Source: Rhyacichthys aspro
Lineage: Eukaryota; Chordata; Actinopteri; Gobiiformes; Rhyacichthyidae
Length of the DNA: 64,000 nucleotides
Reading direction: 5' to 3'
NCBI GenBank assembly: GCA_036850595.1
Contig: CM072159.1
Location: 32,975,682 to 33,039,681 of the forward strand
Both the position numbers and the translations under genes were made by a program. The notes under the pieces are model-generated. The model saw nothing but the letters and a program-made list of their open reading frames with translations, was not told the DNA's origin and made no database searches. Every line of letters begins with the position of its first letter. Within the stretch, counting starts at the first letter, position 1. Positions 13,517-25,800 of the stretch are shown here, one piece after another.

Positions 13517-13695
13517 TAATAAGCGTCCAGTGTAAGTGATGCACTCAGGGAAAGTTAATCAATTGTAGAAGCTCTCAAAGGTAAAGACAGTCTTAAGATG
13601 CAGCTCTGAGTCTGTTTTATTAAATATTCTGAGTGTGTTTTCTGCATTAATCAGACAGAACTGAACAAACTCTGCAGAAATAAAGTCGAACTCAC
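13517..13695 (+). repeat. Copy of the 8609-8858 sequence at the start of TMTC1 intron 4
   Basis: About 180 bp, shorter than its partner by small deletions, ending exactly at the exon 4 donor. Confidence 0.75.
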
Positions 13696-13872
13696 GAGAC
13701 GAGGGGCTTTCGGCAGAGCACCAGAGCGTCGTAGAGAACACAGACTCCGAACACGGTGATCCCCGTCTCTTTGACCAGCATCGCACAGGTTCCCAGGAAA
13801 AGACAGACGAGCAGCGAGCGGCGGGACACGGTGGACGGGACGGAGTCTGGAGACGCACTCACGCCAACACTC
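13696..13872 (-). CDS. tmtc1: TMTC1 coding exon 4
   Basis: 177 nt; begins (AG)G AGT GTT after the acceptor TGTTTTTTAG and ends with a split codon TC before donor GTGAGT. Codes for PSTVSRRSLLVCLFLGTCAM and LVKETGITVFGVCVLYDALV. The upstream intron immediately becomes a 22-unit array of splice-site-like repeats, so the acceptor was chosen by reading frame and proximity: the next acceptor upstream would shift the frame into a TGA. Confidence 0.88.
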
Positions 13873-16639
13873 CTAAAAAACACAGAAGAGAAACACTCCT
13901 GAAGAAAACACTCAAGAAAACAACTCACTCCTGAAGAAAACACAAGAAAACAACTCACTCCTGAAGAAAACACCGGAAAACAACTCACTCTTGAAGAAAA
14001 CACACAAGAAAACAACTCACTCCTGAAGAAAACACAAGAAAACAACTCACTCTTGAAGAAAACACAGAAGAAAACAACTCACTCCTGAAGAAAACACAAG
14101 AAAACAACTCACTCCTGAAGAAAACACCAGAAAACAACTCACTCCTGAAGAAAACACAAGAAAACAACTCACTCCTGAAGAAAACACAAGAAAACAACTC
14201 ACTCCTGAAGAAAACACAAGAAAACAACTCACTCCTGAAGAAAACACAGAAGAAAACAACTCACTCTTGAAGAAAACACAAGAAAACAACTCACTCCTGA
14301 AGAAAACACAAGAAAACAACTCACTCCTGAAGAAAACACAAGAAAACAACTCACTCCTGAAGAAAACACTCAAGAAAACAACTCACTCCTGAAGAAAACA
14401 CAAGAAAACAACTCACTCCTGAAGAAAACACACAAGAAAACAACTCACTCCTGAAGAAAACACAAGAAAACAACTCACTCCTGAAGAAAACACAAGAAAA
14501 CAACTCACTCCTGAAGAAAACACAAGAAAACAACTCACTCCTGAAGAAAACACAAGAAACGGATTGAACCAACGCTGGACCTTGTGTGAAGACATTTAAA
14601 CTAAAATACCATTAAACCTTTCAAATATAAATAATGTAATTAAGAGCATTGCCAACGACCTCAAAGTGAGCCCATAAATAAAGGCTCACAAAATTGTTGA
14701 GAAATAAATGTTGAAGTTTCTCAAAGAGTGCTTTGTTCCAAAAGTTGCAATAATGCCTTCTTTCCTTTTTATCCTTTTCTGTACAATTTATACATAATTG
14801 TTCCTACAGACTTTTTAACAATTCACCATTTATTACTCATCATACATTTACACAAGAGGCTCACAAAATTGTTAGGAAATAAATGGACTTTAATAGAGTC
14901 TTATATATATTTCCAATGATTTTTTTCAGAGGGAACTGTCGCAGCTTTTATCTTAGTTTTTATGTGACACTTTGTTAATGATCCTTGTTAAAAAGTTTCA
15001 CCAAATTTAACTCAGTTCTTTCAGTTTTCACACAAGCCTTGGATAAGACCAGGATTTTCACATTTTGCAGAATTCTTTGCAAAAACTTTTCTTATACTGA
15101 CTGTATGAGACTATATTATACAAACTTGTGTGTCTTATTACAGCAACAATTCACTCATTCACTCTCACTAATCCTGACTGTCCAGTTGTTTTTGTGATTT
15201 GAAAACTTTGAAGACTTTATTGTAATTGTTTTTATGTCTTTTTCGATTTGTTCTACCTTCTAATTTTAGTGCACTTTACTGAGCCTGTAAAGCACTTTGG
15301 CCAGCACTGGCTGTTTTAAATGTGCTTTAGAAATAAAACTGACATTGACATTTGAGCCTCCGTTCAGTTCAAAAACACTGTTCATTTTGGTCAACGACAT
15401 ATTTTTGCTTCTGAAAATGAAACAAAAACGAAATAAAACGTCATTAATGAGAATGAAAACTCTGTCTAAATGTACTGACACTTCATCAATGAATAAAAAC
15501 GAAAATAAACAGAGACAAAATCCAAAAAACTAAGTCTAAATTATACTTTTCTGTCTGAAGTGAAGTCTTACCTCATGTAGAAGAGGAAGGTGAGTAAGAA
15601 GAGCAGACAGGCCAAGACGTCAGCTCTGCCCACGATCCCAGACACCTGCAAAACACACAAACATTAAACACAACGAACGTCTGTCGGCCTCAGATTCAAA
15701 CAAACACCGAGTCTTTATGAGTCTGAGTCTGAGGGACGTCAGACTGAAGCAGGTTCTGTCCATCTTTATGTTCTCAGGAAACAGAACGTGAGACCATAAA
15801 CAGTCCATATACACACACCAATGAAAAATGTGTTTGTTTTGTTAATGTTCACAGTGTAAATGAGAGTAAACAAACCCCTTTTTGACTTTTTTAACTCTAC
15901 AAAAATCATCTTCAACAAACTGAACTGGTACAAAACTAGATTAGATTAGTTTATTTAAAAGGGGACAATGCAATTTCATAAAACACACGATTAAACTTGA
16001 GTTGAAAAAGACAAAATGTGGTTATTTTTCTTCTGTAGTCTCTAGATTTAAAATGTACATAATTAAGAGGAACAGTTCATCACAAACAAAAAGCAAAACG
16101 AAACAAACAACTGAACTAAATATTCAAGAAAATGTCCAGAACTCTTCTGATACACGCTGCATTTACTTTTATTACACTTCTTCAATAAAGCATCAAACAG
16201 AACTGAGAACGTTCCTTTTAGACTGAGGTCAATATAAATGTGACTCAAAGAATAAACAGTCTTTGATCATCACTACTTCCCTTTGTCTTTTCCTGGTGTT
16301 ATCTCTGCCTCGAGAAACATGTTCAGATCTCACTGTTAACATTAAAATACAAGTAGCACGAGCTGTTTTTAAGAAAAATCCTCTCCTTTCTTCTATTTTT
16401 TTTTTTTTTTTTTTCTCTTTTTTTTTTTTTTTCTTTTTTCTTTTCTTCCTCTCTCTCTCTTCCTCTCTCTCTCTCTTTCTTTCTTTCTTCTTTCCTCTCC
16501 TCCCCCTCTCCTCTCCTCTCTCCTCTTCTCCTCTTTCTCCTCCTCTCTCTCTCCTCTCTCTCTCTCTCTCCTCTCTCTTTCCTCTTCTCTCCTCTTCTTT
16601 CTTTCTTTTCTTCTTTCTTTTTTCTTCTTCTTTTTTTTT

Positions 16640-16670
<31 letters not shown>

Positions 16671-16764
16671 CTTTTTTTCTCCTCTCCTCTCTTCTCTCCT
16701 CTCCTCTCTTTCTTTCCCCTTTCTCTCTCCTTTCTCTCTTCTCCTCTTTATTCTCTTTTTTTTT

Positions 16765-16807
<43 letters not shown>

Positions 16808-19800
16808 CTTTTTTCTCCTTTTTTCTCTCCTCTCCTCTCCTCTCTCCTCTCCTCTCTCCTCTCCTCTCCTCCCTCTCTCCTCTCTTAGACCCTCTCTCTG
16901 ATGGTCTCTGAGCTGGATCCTGAGCGACTGAAGAGGCACAAATATATTCCTCTGTTTTCTGAATACATCCATTTTGAGAAGAAACCCATCATTAAAGTCT
17001 AATGTCAAACCAATGGACATTCCAGGAAGTTTAATAGCTGCAGATAAAGTGTATTTTCAGCTGAATATGTCTTTTAACAGAGAAACAGCTGAAAAAAGAA
17101 AAGCATCAACAGAGAAAAGGGAGACAACGTAAAACACAGATAAATACTGTCAATTCAATCACGTAATGTTTAACGAGGAGGAGATAATTGTCGTCCTGAC
17201 GCTGAAGTCACAGCTAAGCTAAAAAGCTACGCTGGAAAGATTTCTACTGAGAGGAAATCGCTGTGAAGGAAAGGGATTCCAGACCAGAGCTTTGTGTCAT
17301 TTTCAGATGTCTATGTTTTAGTGAAAGGACGGTGTGGACACTTTTAGATAAAATAGTCTGAAGATTCCAAATTAAATTGGTATTATTCTGAATGAAGCCT
17401 CAGTCCGGGTCCATTACATAAAGATGAGGGGAATGTGAGCCACAGCTGTTCACACGCCCAAACACATTCCAGAGGAACAGGAACTCATGTCCAACACTGA
17501 CGCAAAACACACAACATGCACTCACACTTCTCCAGGATCCAGCCCAAAACAAGCCTCTGTTCAGTTTGGTTTTGTTTGTAAAAGATTAGGTTAACGTCAG
17601 AAAAATAAACTCTTGCTTTTGAAGTGAAGCTGATTTGAGTTAAAGATAAAGTCTGGAGCTAATTGTTGCAGAAACTCCAGGTTGTGTTTACGTGTGGGCT
17701 GTTCTCTGGTTGGTATCAGAGGAGAACAATACAATATCAATGCAGTTAATTACAAATCATACTTTAATGTTAAAATAACTAATTGATCCCAAATCTGGCT
17801 GTAATTAATCTTAAACGTTTAATAAACACACTGAAGCAAATCTTCAATTTAACAGAAGGTAATTCAATTTATTTTGAATAATTTAACTTTACCAGACTTT
17901 AACTTGTGTACAGCAGGTAAATTGTAATAAGTTTTACAGAAATGTATTAATTTTGAATTGTTCAGACTAACATTTATAAACTACAGTAACTTAAAGTGCA
18001 TTAATACATTCACTTTGTGCTTCAGAACTTTATTTGAAAAGTCACTTTGTGTGAACTTCATTTAGAACCTTATAGAATATTTAAATCTGTAAATCACACA
18101 TGACTTTACTCTTTTCCAGGAACCATCTGTTAATCTCTTAAAGCACCATTGTCCATTTAGCAGCGTGTCTTTGTTGTTTTTTCATCGTTAGCTCCAGTGT
18201 TAGCTTATTTTTTAGTTGGTTTTTTTTACGCAGAAAGTTAACGCACTATTTTTCCCAGTCCTGTCAAAAATACATTTGTTTGTATGTTTTGTTGTCTTTC
18301 TCGGCCCCAAACCGTCCTGACTCTGGACTGAGTCTGAGCTGCATCTGTCAGACCCAGAGAACACCAGCCTGTTATCGACAGAAACACGAGAAGATCACCG
18401 CCGTCAATGGAGGCATTGAGCCTGAAACAGGAGCCCATTCACTGAACCAGTCTGGACCCGGTCTGGACCCGGTCTGGACCCGGTCTGGACCCGGTCTGGA
18501 CCCGGTCTGGACCCGGTCTGGACCCGGTCTGCATTGACGAAGCATAATATAAAAGATAATTCAAAGAAAGCCACTTGTTACGAATCAAAGACTTTTTCAG
18601 GATTTTTGTCTTCTTTTCTTTTTTTCTCTTCTGTTTCATCAGATTCTGGTCAGACTCAGACGTTTACATCCATTTTAAAAAGTCCAGTTGTAGATGGACT
18701 ATTGCAGTCATTTAAATGACTCTAATGCTGTATATTTAACCAATCTAGAGCTCATTACAGGAGTTTCACTGTTGGAACTCTCCTGGAGCTCATACACACT
18801 CAAACAGACTGAACCTGGTATTTATTCTAGTGATTTAAAGTGGTTTAAACCCAAATAGTTTATTGTAAAATCAATCATTTGTGTAAAAACAGTCTTTCTG
18901 ATCCATCTAGTGTTTATTGTAAGTGATTGTAACAGATGAGAACCTCTATTCAGGAACAGAAAACATTGATTATTGATTATTATTTTTATTATGATTCCAA
19001 TCATTTCCTCTTTGCTACATGACTTCAAGCTAATTTGAGCGTGGTTTTATTCTTTAATGAAAACACTGACATCACTTCCTTAGCATTAGCCACATTAGCT
19101 GAAGGCTTTTAAAATTGAGGCAGCTTTTATTTATAAGATTCTGGGGAACAGCACTATTTTATTTTTTTAGATAAATTTTTTCAGGTGTGTTATTCTTAGA
19201 CAAGCTTTTTTTATTTTGAGGATTTTTTTTAACAAGATTTTAAATTAAGACACGTTTTAATTATTCATACACTCTTTTTTTTAATGTTAAGGGGATTTTT
19301 TTCTTTTTTAAACAACAGAAATGCTGATGATGCTTGTTTTTAAATTAAGACATTGCTTTTAGTTTTCATTGGTTTCTTTTTTGAGGCAACCTTAAAAAAA
19401 TGTCCCTCTCCTTGTATTTTTCTCACATTTTGATGATGCGCCTCAGGGCCACTGTACTGCTCTGATAAAGCTGCGTTTCTTTTAAAATAATACCATTTTC
19501 AGAAGACTACAGCCTCAGAAATCCTCAGTCAGTCTAGTCCGATATCATTCGAGCGTGAAGGCAACAGGAGGAACACAGAACCCTCTGAACACGGCTCAGA
19601 CTTTAGAGGTGGATACTCACGGCCTCGGTGTGAACGGGGTGAACGGAGAAGAGCAGCGCCGTGACGAAGGCCAGCCGCGAGTCGTGAAAGACGCAGCGTT
19701 GACAGGTGAAGCAGAGCAGACAGGTGACGCAGCAGTGCAGCCCCACGTTCACCAGGTGGAAGTACAGGGGCCTCATCCCGCCCAGCAAGATGTTCAACCT

Positions 19801-22800
19801 GAGACACACAAACAAACATCTGTAACAACCAGGTCTTTCTGTTAGTTTTGGAAAAGAACTGGCGCATTTTATTGACGTTTGAGCTGGATTTTCTTTGTGC
19901 AAATCCTCCTGAAAAGAACCGACGAGAGACTAGGACGAGGAGATAAATGGATGATGGAGTTGTGGCTAATGCTGCTGTTAGCTCCAGAGCTAAAGTCTGA
20001 CGATAAAAACACTAATAATCATCAGAGAAAACATTATATTTCCTCTGAATGATTTGGTTTAGAGAAATGACAGGAAACAGATCAACACAAACAGAATACT
20101 TTTTGTTTAATGCAAATCATCCACGAGGTCAGAGGCTTTTAACGTCTTTTAACAACACTTTGTGCAGTGGAAATGATATTAGACATGTTTATGGAAACAG
20201 AGAGGGGTCAAACTAAAAAGGATCCAAACTAATCTGCTTTATTTTCCGTCTGAGGATAATGTTCACTGCTGCTTTAATGTTGTTTTGTGTGAATTATCTT
20301 TTCAGGTCAGCAGCAAGACAAAAAAGAATTAATTTTAAAGTGTAAAGTGTAAAAAGATGGATGACAGAATGTGAGATAAAGCCTCAGAGAGAATCAGGTG
20401 AAGGGAGACACAGATTATTTATTTATTTTGTTGTGTTACTCGATTTAAAGAATTAAACTCATTCTTTTGGGTTTTCTACAAAGACAACATCTAAAACAAG
20501 TGGCAATAAGGGTTTATCCTCATAATTAATAACTGTCCTGATGAAATGGCTGATACATTCAAGTTAGAAATGGGTTATTAATAATGACTAAGGCTACTTT
20601 AATAAAAGTGTGCCGCTGGAGTGAGACCTGAGCAGATTTAACACTTGGACTTGACCCAGATGTGACCTCTTTATCTCTGCTTCATAATTATTTATAATGA
20701 GCTCGTATTTTTTTCTGAAGGAGGCTCTTATTCATTATTCAGACAGAGCTGATAAAACCTGCTGGAGCTGCACACGTTAACCCCGTCTGTATCTGAGCCT
20801 GAGGTGGGCTCCGGGGTCCGGGCGAGGGTCCTGTCCGGGCGAGGGTCCGGGGTCCGGAGGAGGGGCAGGCAGCTGTATGTATTATTTAATCTATTCAGCT
20901 CTTTATGTTTAAATGTATAAGAGACTAACCTCAGGCAGAAGCACATTATTAATGAAGACTGAAGGGACCGGATGAATCCTGTACAATTATTATTATTAGA
21001 AAATAAAGACTATACAAGCTTTTTCCTCTTTTATTCCTCCTGGTCCCTGGACATTTTTTTGAATTTTATTTTTGCATAACTTTGGCTGTGTTCGTTCAAG
21101 TGGCATAAAATGTGGTCAAGTTGTGTATTTTGGGGTGAATTTTTCTTTTTTCTTACATATGTCTTAAAAACAATAGTTCCACCTGTGTCCCTTCAACATT
21201 TTTTGTGCCATTGACTCTTTTTTACACCACCACTGACATTTGATTTCTGTTGATTCCTGGTGTTGAAATCCCATAATGTTTCTATAGCAATAATTAAGGA
21301 CCTAGAAGCAATTTATTTACTTTTACTTTAGACAAAAAAATTATCAGAATCAATGTTTTTTAACACTCCCAGACTCGGATAATAACCCCCCAAAATTAAT
21401 ATTTTTTATTTATTATTTTTTTGTTTATTTCTTTAACGTTTTATGTTTTTTTGTTTTTCAAAAAACACAAAGAGACTTTAATCACTAAAACTGGCATTTA
21501 AAGGATTAAAAATGTAAAAAACCATAAATATTTGTGACGTAAGATGAGGACTGATGATGAAGTTATTGAGGAGAACAACAACTAAACGAACGATGAGAGC
21601 GACCTGAGTCTGAATCTTCTCTTTCACAGAAAAACAAACCAAAATCGACGGAAGAAAAACGAGAAACAAAGTGAAAGGTGTGAATAAATGTTGGCGATGC
21701 ATTTTCTTATTGGATCAAACTGTTGTTCTCCTGAAGCTGAAGTGTTCTCCATGTTCCAGACCTGACTGTGTATTTGATGTAACTACAGTCAAACCTGAGG
21801 CTTGTGTCACTGCAGCTGATCACAACAGCTTCATATTCCAGACCTGCCTCGGTGTTTATTAATAATACACTGTGCTGTAGCTCAAGGGCACTGAGGCAGA
21901 GGCTCAGCGCTCGCTCTGTTCAGAGGAATCTCATGTGACCTTTGTTTTATGAGCCGCTGTAACCGCTCGAATATCAATGAGCCGCATTAAACACAAACAT
22001 CTGAGAGATTATCTGCTGTCGGCGCAAAATAATTCAGCTGCGTTCATCCTGGACACGAGAATTATCAACACACCTTTTCATTTTGGTCGATCGAGGCTGT
22101 TTAGTTACACAGCAGCGAGAAATACAACAGAAATACTACAATTAACCAAAATATTCATATTGATAACAGCTGGATGAGGATGTGCCTCTGATAATACCAC
22201 TGGGATTACTCTGGGGATTCAAACTATCATCTCACAACATCGACAACAGTAAACAGTGATTAAACGTGAACAGAACCGAGCTCCTGTCTCTGCTCCGACA
22301 CAAACAGCATCTCCATCTGAACTGTAGGCCTCTCAGAAACAGATTTAAACCCAACTTTCCTTCAAATCTTCTGCAGAAACAGCAGCAGAGACCAATGTTT
22401 CCCTCACACTGACGAGTCCTTGTCCCGCCATGAAGTAACTGAGAGGTTATTCTCCAGAGAAACGACAGAACAGTTGGTATTAGCTGTAGTTAACACCAAA
22501 ACTCTCCAAAAAACTAGCTCCGTCTTGGTTTTTATTCCTCTGGAGCTGCTCGAATGTTGGAAACAGAGACAGACGAGAGATGATAAAGAGTGTCGCTGTG
22601 TTGCACTTAACTCCTTAAATAAATGTCTATATTCATCAGAATTACCTGCAGGTCATTTGCATAAATATGTGCAATTAATAAAAACACTGCAGGTCACTCA
22701 TTATCAACACTACGGCTGCAATTAACCATTATTTCTACAACTGGACTCACAAAGACAAGTGTCAAAGACTTGTTGTGTCATGATTCCTGTTTAACTGATG

Positions 22801-25800
22801 ATAATATTATAATAAAAAGATGGACTTTTATCAACAACACAAAATGTACATGTCTTTTATTGTTTCTGTGAATCTACTTCTGTTTTTAATAAAAGCTCTT
22901 CATGTTTCAGAGTCTGTGAAGACACCAGATTAAATACAAACTAAAAGGTTCATGGCTCTAAACAAAAAAACTGAAATAAAATGTGATTGTCTGTCTCTGT
23001 ATCAGACGATAAAAAGCTGTCTGTGTTTTTGAATTAGACTCAATAAAGAGAAAGAAGAACATGAACTTGTTGCAGCTACGCCCAGTACAGCTTAGATTTG
23101 AGTGTTTTTATAGTTATTTACGTGATTATAGTTTTGTAGATGTGTCGCAGTCAGACCGAGCACAGTGTGTGTTTCTGGACGGTGTTGAATGTGGGATAAA
23201 GGTGAGAACAAACCTGTTGTGAAACGTAGACGGGTGGATATTCAACAGAGTGTTACAGGAGAAAGGTGGATCTCCTTTAACAAAAAAAGCATGTCCTCGT
23301 TTCTGAATATTAACATGTTCCAGAGAATCTTGAGAGAACAGTGAGCAGAGTGTCGTCACACGTTTAAATCAAGTCTAACGCCACATTTAAAAGGCTGCAG
23401 ACCTGAGATAAAGCACAGTTGTATAAAATGACTGTGTGTCACTCTGAGACTCGACTGTTCACTTTTACAAAAGCTACGATTAAACCTTGGTCAAAAACAG
23501 GCAGAGTTTCAACTTGAGTGACGTTTACAAAATGCAAAAAACGAAGTCACCTTGATATCAGCTGATCTTTTTTAACTTAAGATGTGTTTATTTAAAAGGG
23601 GACGAAGCAATTTAATTAAAAACATGATTAAAAATGAGTTATTAAGCCAGAAGAATAACCAAAAGTATATTTTTCAGCTGTGGTCTCCTGGTGTTGGTTG
23701 AAAAAGGGATTGAAAATATAATTAAGAGGAACTGCACAAACAAACTATATTTCAAAGAACAATGATGAGCAGAAGCACTCATTTCTGTGTCACCTCAGAG
23801 AATCATTATTAAACATGACTACATTTAACTTGGAGACGTTTTTACTCGGGATGTCCTCTCTGTGTCTGTCACATCATTTAAATCCACTCACATCTTCTGC
23901 TCAGTCCATAATTAGACTGTGATCATTTCTGTGTGACGTTCCTCTTTCTGAAACCAGAGTGTCCCGTTCATCTGCAGAAACCCCGTCCTCTGCAGAGACA
24001 CGTCACGCCTCAGTTTGTCCTTCATCTGAGCCGGTCTCTGAGGAGGACGTCCAGCAGCTGCTCCGGCTTCGACACCGTTTGATAATTACTGCGCCTCGTC
24101 CGACACTGAGGCCTGTTCAGATCATTACACATCCTCGTATTTATACAGAAAACTAAAACTGTTTCACGAGTGACTTCATTAAACTCAGGCATCGTGCTGT
24201 TTTCTAATTTCAGTCCAGTGCTTTTGGTAGTTTTCTGTGATACATCTAGTTTTAAAGGAACTGTCTCAGACTCTCCTCCAGAAGCAGTCTAGAGACCTCT
24301 CCTGCTTCAAAATACTAATCCATTTGACCAAACTGAAGTTTAGAGTTTAGCGTTAGCTTAGCTGTGACTTCAGCGTCAGGACGACAATTATCTCCTCCTC
24401 GTTAAACATTACGTGATTGAATTGACAGTATTTATCTGTGTTTTACGTTGTCTCCCTTTTCTCTGTTGATGCTTTTCTTTTTTCAGCTGTTTCTCTGTTA
24501 AAAGACATATTCAGCTGAAAATACACTTTATCTGCAGCTATTAAACTTCCTGGAACGTCATGTGACAAGTGTCGACCAATGGGAGCGCTCCTTTTTGGAG
24601 CATGTGATTGTAAGGTTTTCTGTTCCTGAATAGAGGTTCTCATCTGTTACAATCCCTTACAATAAACACTAGATGGATCAGAAAGACTGGGTTTAAACTA
24701 GAAGATCAATCAGTCTCTTGTGGACGAGGAACAAAACAACTTCAACAACTCGGTTCCAGCCTGGATCAGAAAACATGAGTCTGACCTTCGTTTCACTTTG
24801 GACCCACCTCGACGTTCAGAAACTGTTTGTACTTCTTTCTTCTCAACAATCGTCACGCTCTGAAACACGTCCCGCCCCGTTCTGGACCGAGGCCTGCTTC
24901 CTCCAAAACAGACCCCACCCTTCGCTCCATCTGCCTCTCTCTCCTGAGGCTGGGCAGAAACAAACCATCCAGACACACCTAACCTACTGAGCTAACACAT
25001 CCACACGACCTGCTCAGGAGTCTTCAGGACAGGCTGCTCGATCAGACTCCAACTGTTTACATCTCAATTACTTTACAGGCTCAGTATTAAAGTAGGAAGG
25101 TAGCAAAAAACAAGACAAAAACACATCAAAACAATAAATAGATAAATAGCAAAGGCCTTTTTTTAAACGTGTCAGACCTGCCTCTGAAGCAGGAGGAGAA
25201 ACATAAAAACTATTAAGAGCCATTTGTTGAATAAAGACAGAGCGTCTCGAGCGTTTTTTACAGAAACAGAGAAGGTTTCTTAGTTTATAATAAAGACTGA
25301 AGCTGATAAAGTGAATTAAACTAAAAGAAAGACCTAAAAACAGAACGATAGAACTGTCCAGCTCCAGGAGATGAGTAAAAAGAACAAGGACAGAGCTTTA
25401 AATTAAAAATGAATGAAGCAACAGTTTAATAATAAATAAAACATGCTTAAGTTTGACTCCGGTTACACTACTACACTGTTGTTAATAATTCATATTTCAC
25501 TTCTTACAAACAGTTTCGTGCATTCATTCTAATAAAACATAAACAGCTGGTTAATGGTTTTAACTGATCATTGATTATTAAGAAAATGTACAAATGTGTG
25601 TCCCTGGTTTAAATCCAGCTCTGGTGGGTTTGTTATTGTCAGAGAGAAAGGCCTGAAAGCCTCCGAGCCACTGTTGATCTGAGCAGGGCCTGGGTCTGAG
25701 GGAAACTTGTGTTCAGAGGCTTTAACTCAGAGCTTCAAACATAAACACTGACCCTCAGTCGCTCGCTGAGCTCCTCCAGACACATTATTACTGTCCTCTC

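Larger units (their letters stand above)
1..13695 (-). other. TMTC1 intron 4 (left end outside window), repeat-rich
   Basis: No coding exon recognised on either strand. It holds DNA-transposon remnants of the CCAAT family (about 2140-2495, 5565-5790, 6604-6900, 9423-9926, 13211-13340), other dispersed repeats (1140-1450, 3750-4010, 4640-4900, 8015-8140, 12395-12735) and a copy of the 5' end of this same intron at 8609-8858. The remaining stretches are AT-rich and I see nothing in them. Confidence 0.7.
13873..15571 (-). other. TMTC1 intron 3
   Basis: Contains the splice-site-like minisatellite at its 3' end and an L2-type LINE 3' end at about 15190-15360. Positions 14600-15180 are AT-rich with nothing recognisable. 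Confidence 0.75.
15646..19620 (-). other. TMTC1 intron 2
   Basis: Holds a dispersed repeat (15935-16260), the polypyrimidine tract (16381-16890), CCAAT-family transposon pieces (17026-17225, 18830-18968), a second dispersed family (17725-18115) and an 11-bp minisatellite (18446-18532). 19030-19500 is T-rich low-complexity sequence without a gene. Confidence 0.75.

Noticed and set aside
13985..14595. SELFSCVFFR-type ORFs in TMTC1 intron 3
   Set aside because: Minisatellite read-through; not independent genes, though they could be included by decoy splicing as noted in the findings.
16263..16901. 212-residue Ser/Phe/Leu-rich plus-strand ORF
   Set aside because: Translation of the polypyrimidine tract; compositional only.
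25590..25650. GGTTTAAATCC as a tRNA-derived SINE B-box
   Set aside because: No A-box at the right distance and no tRNA-like fold; a single weak match.
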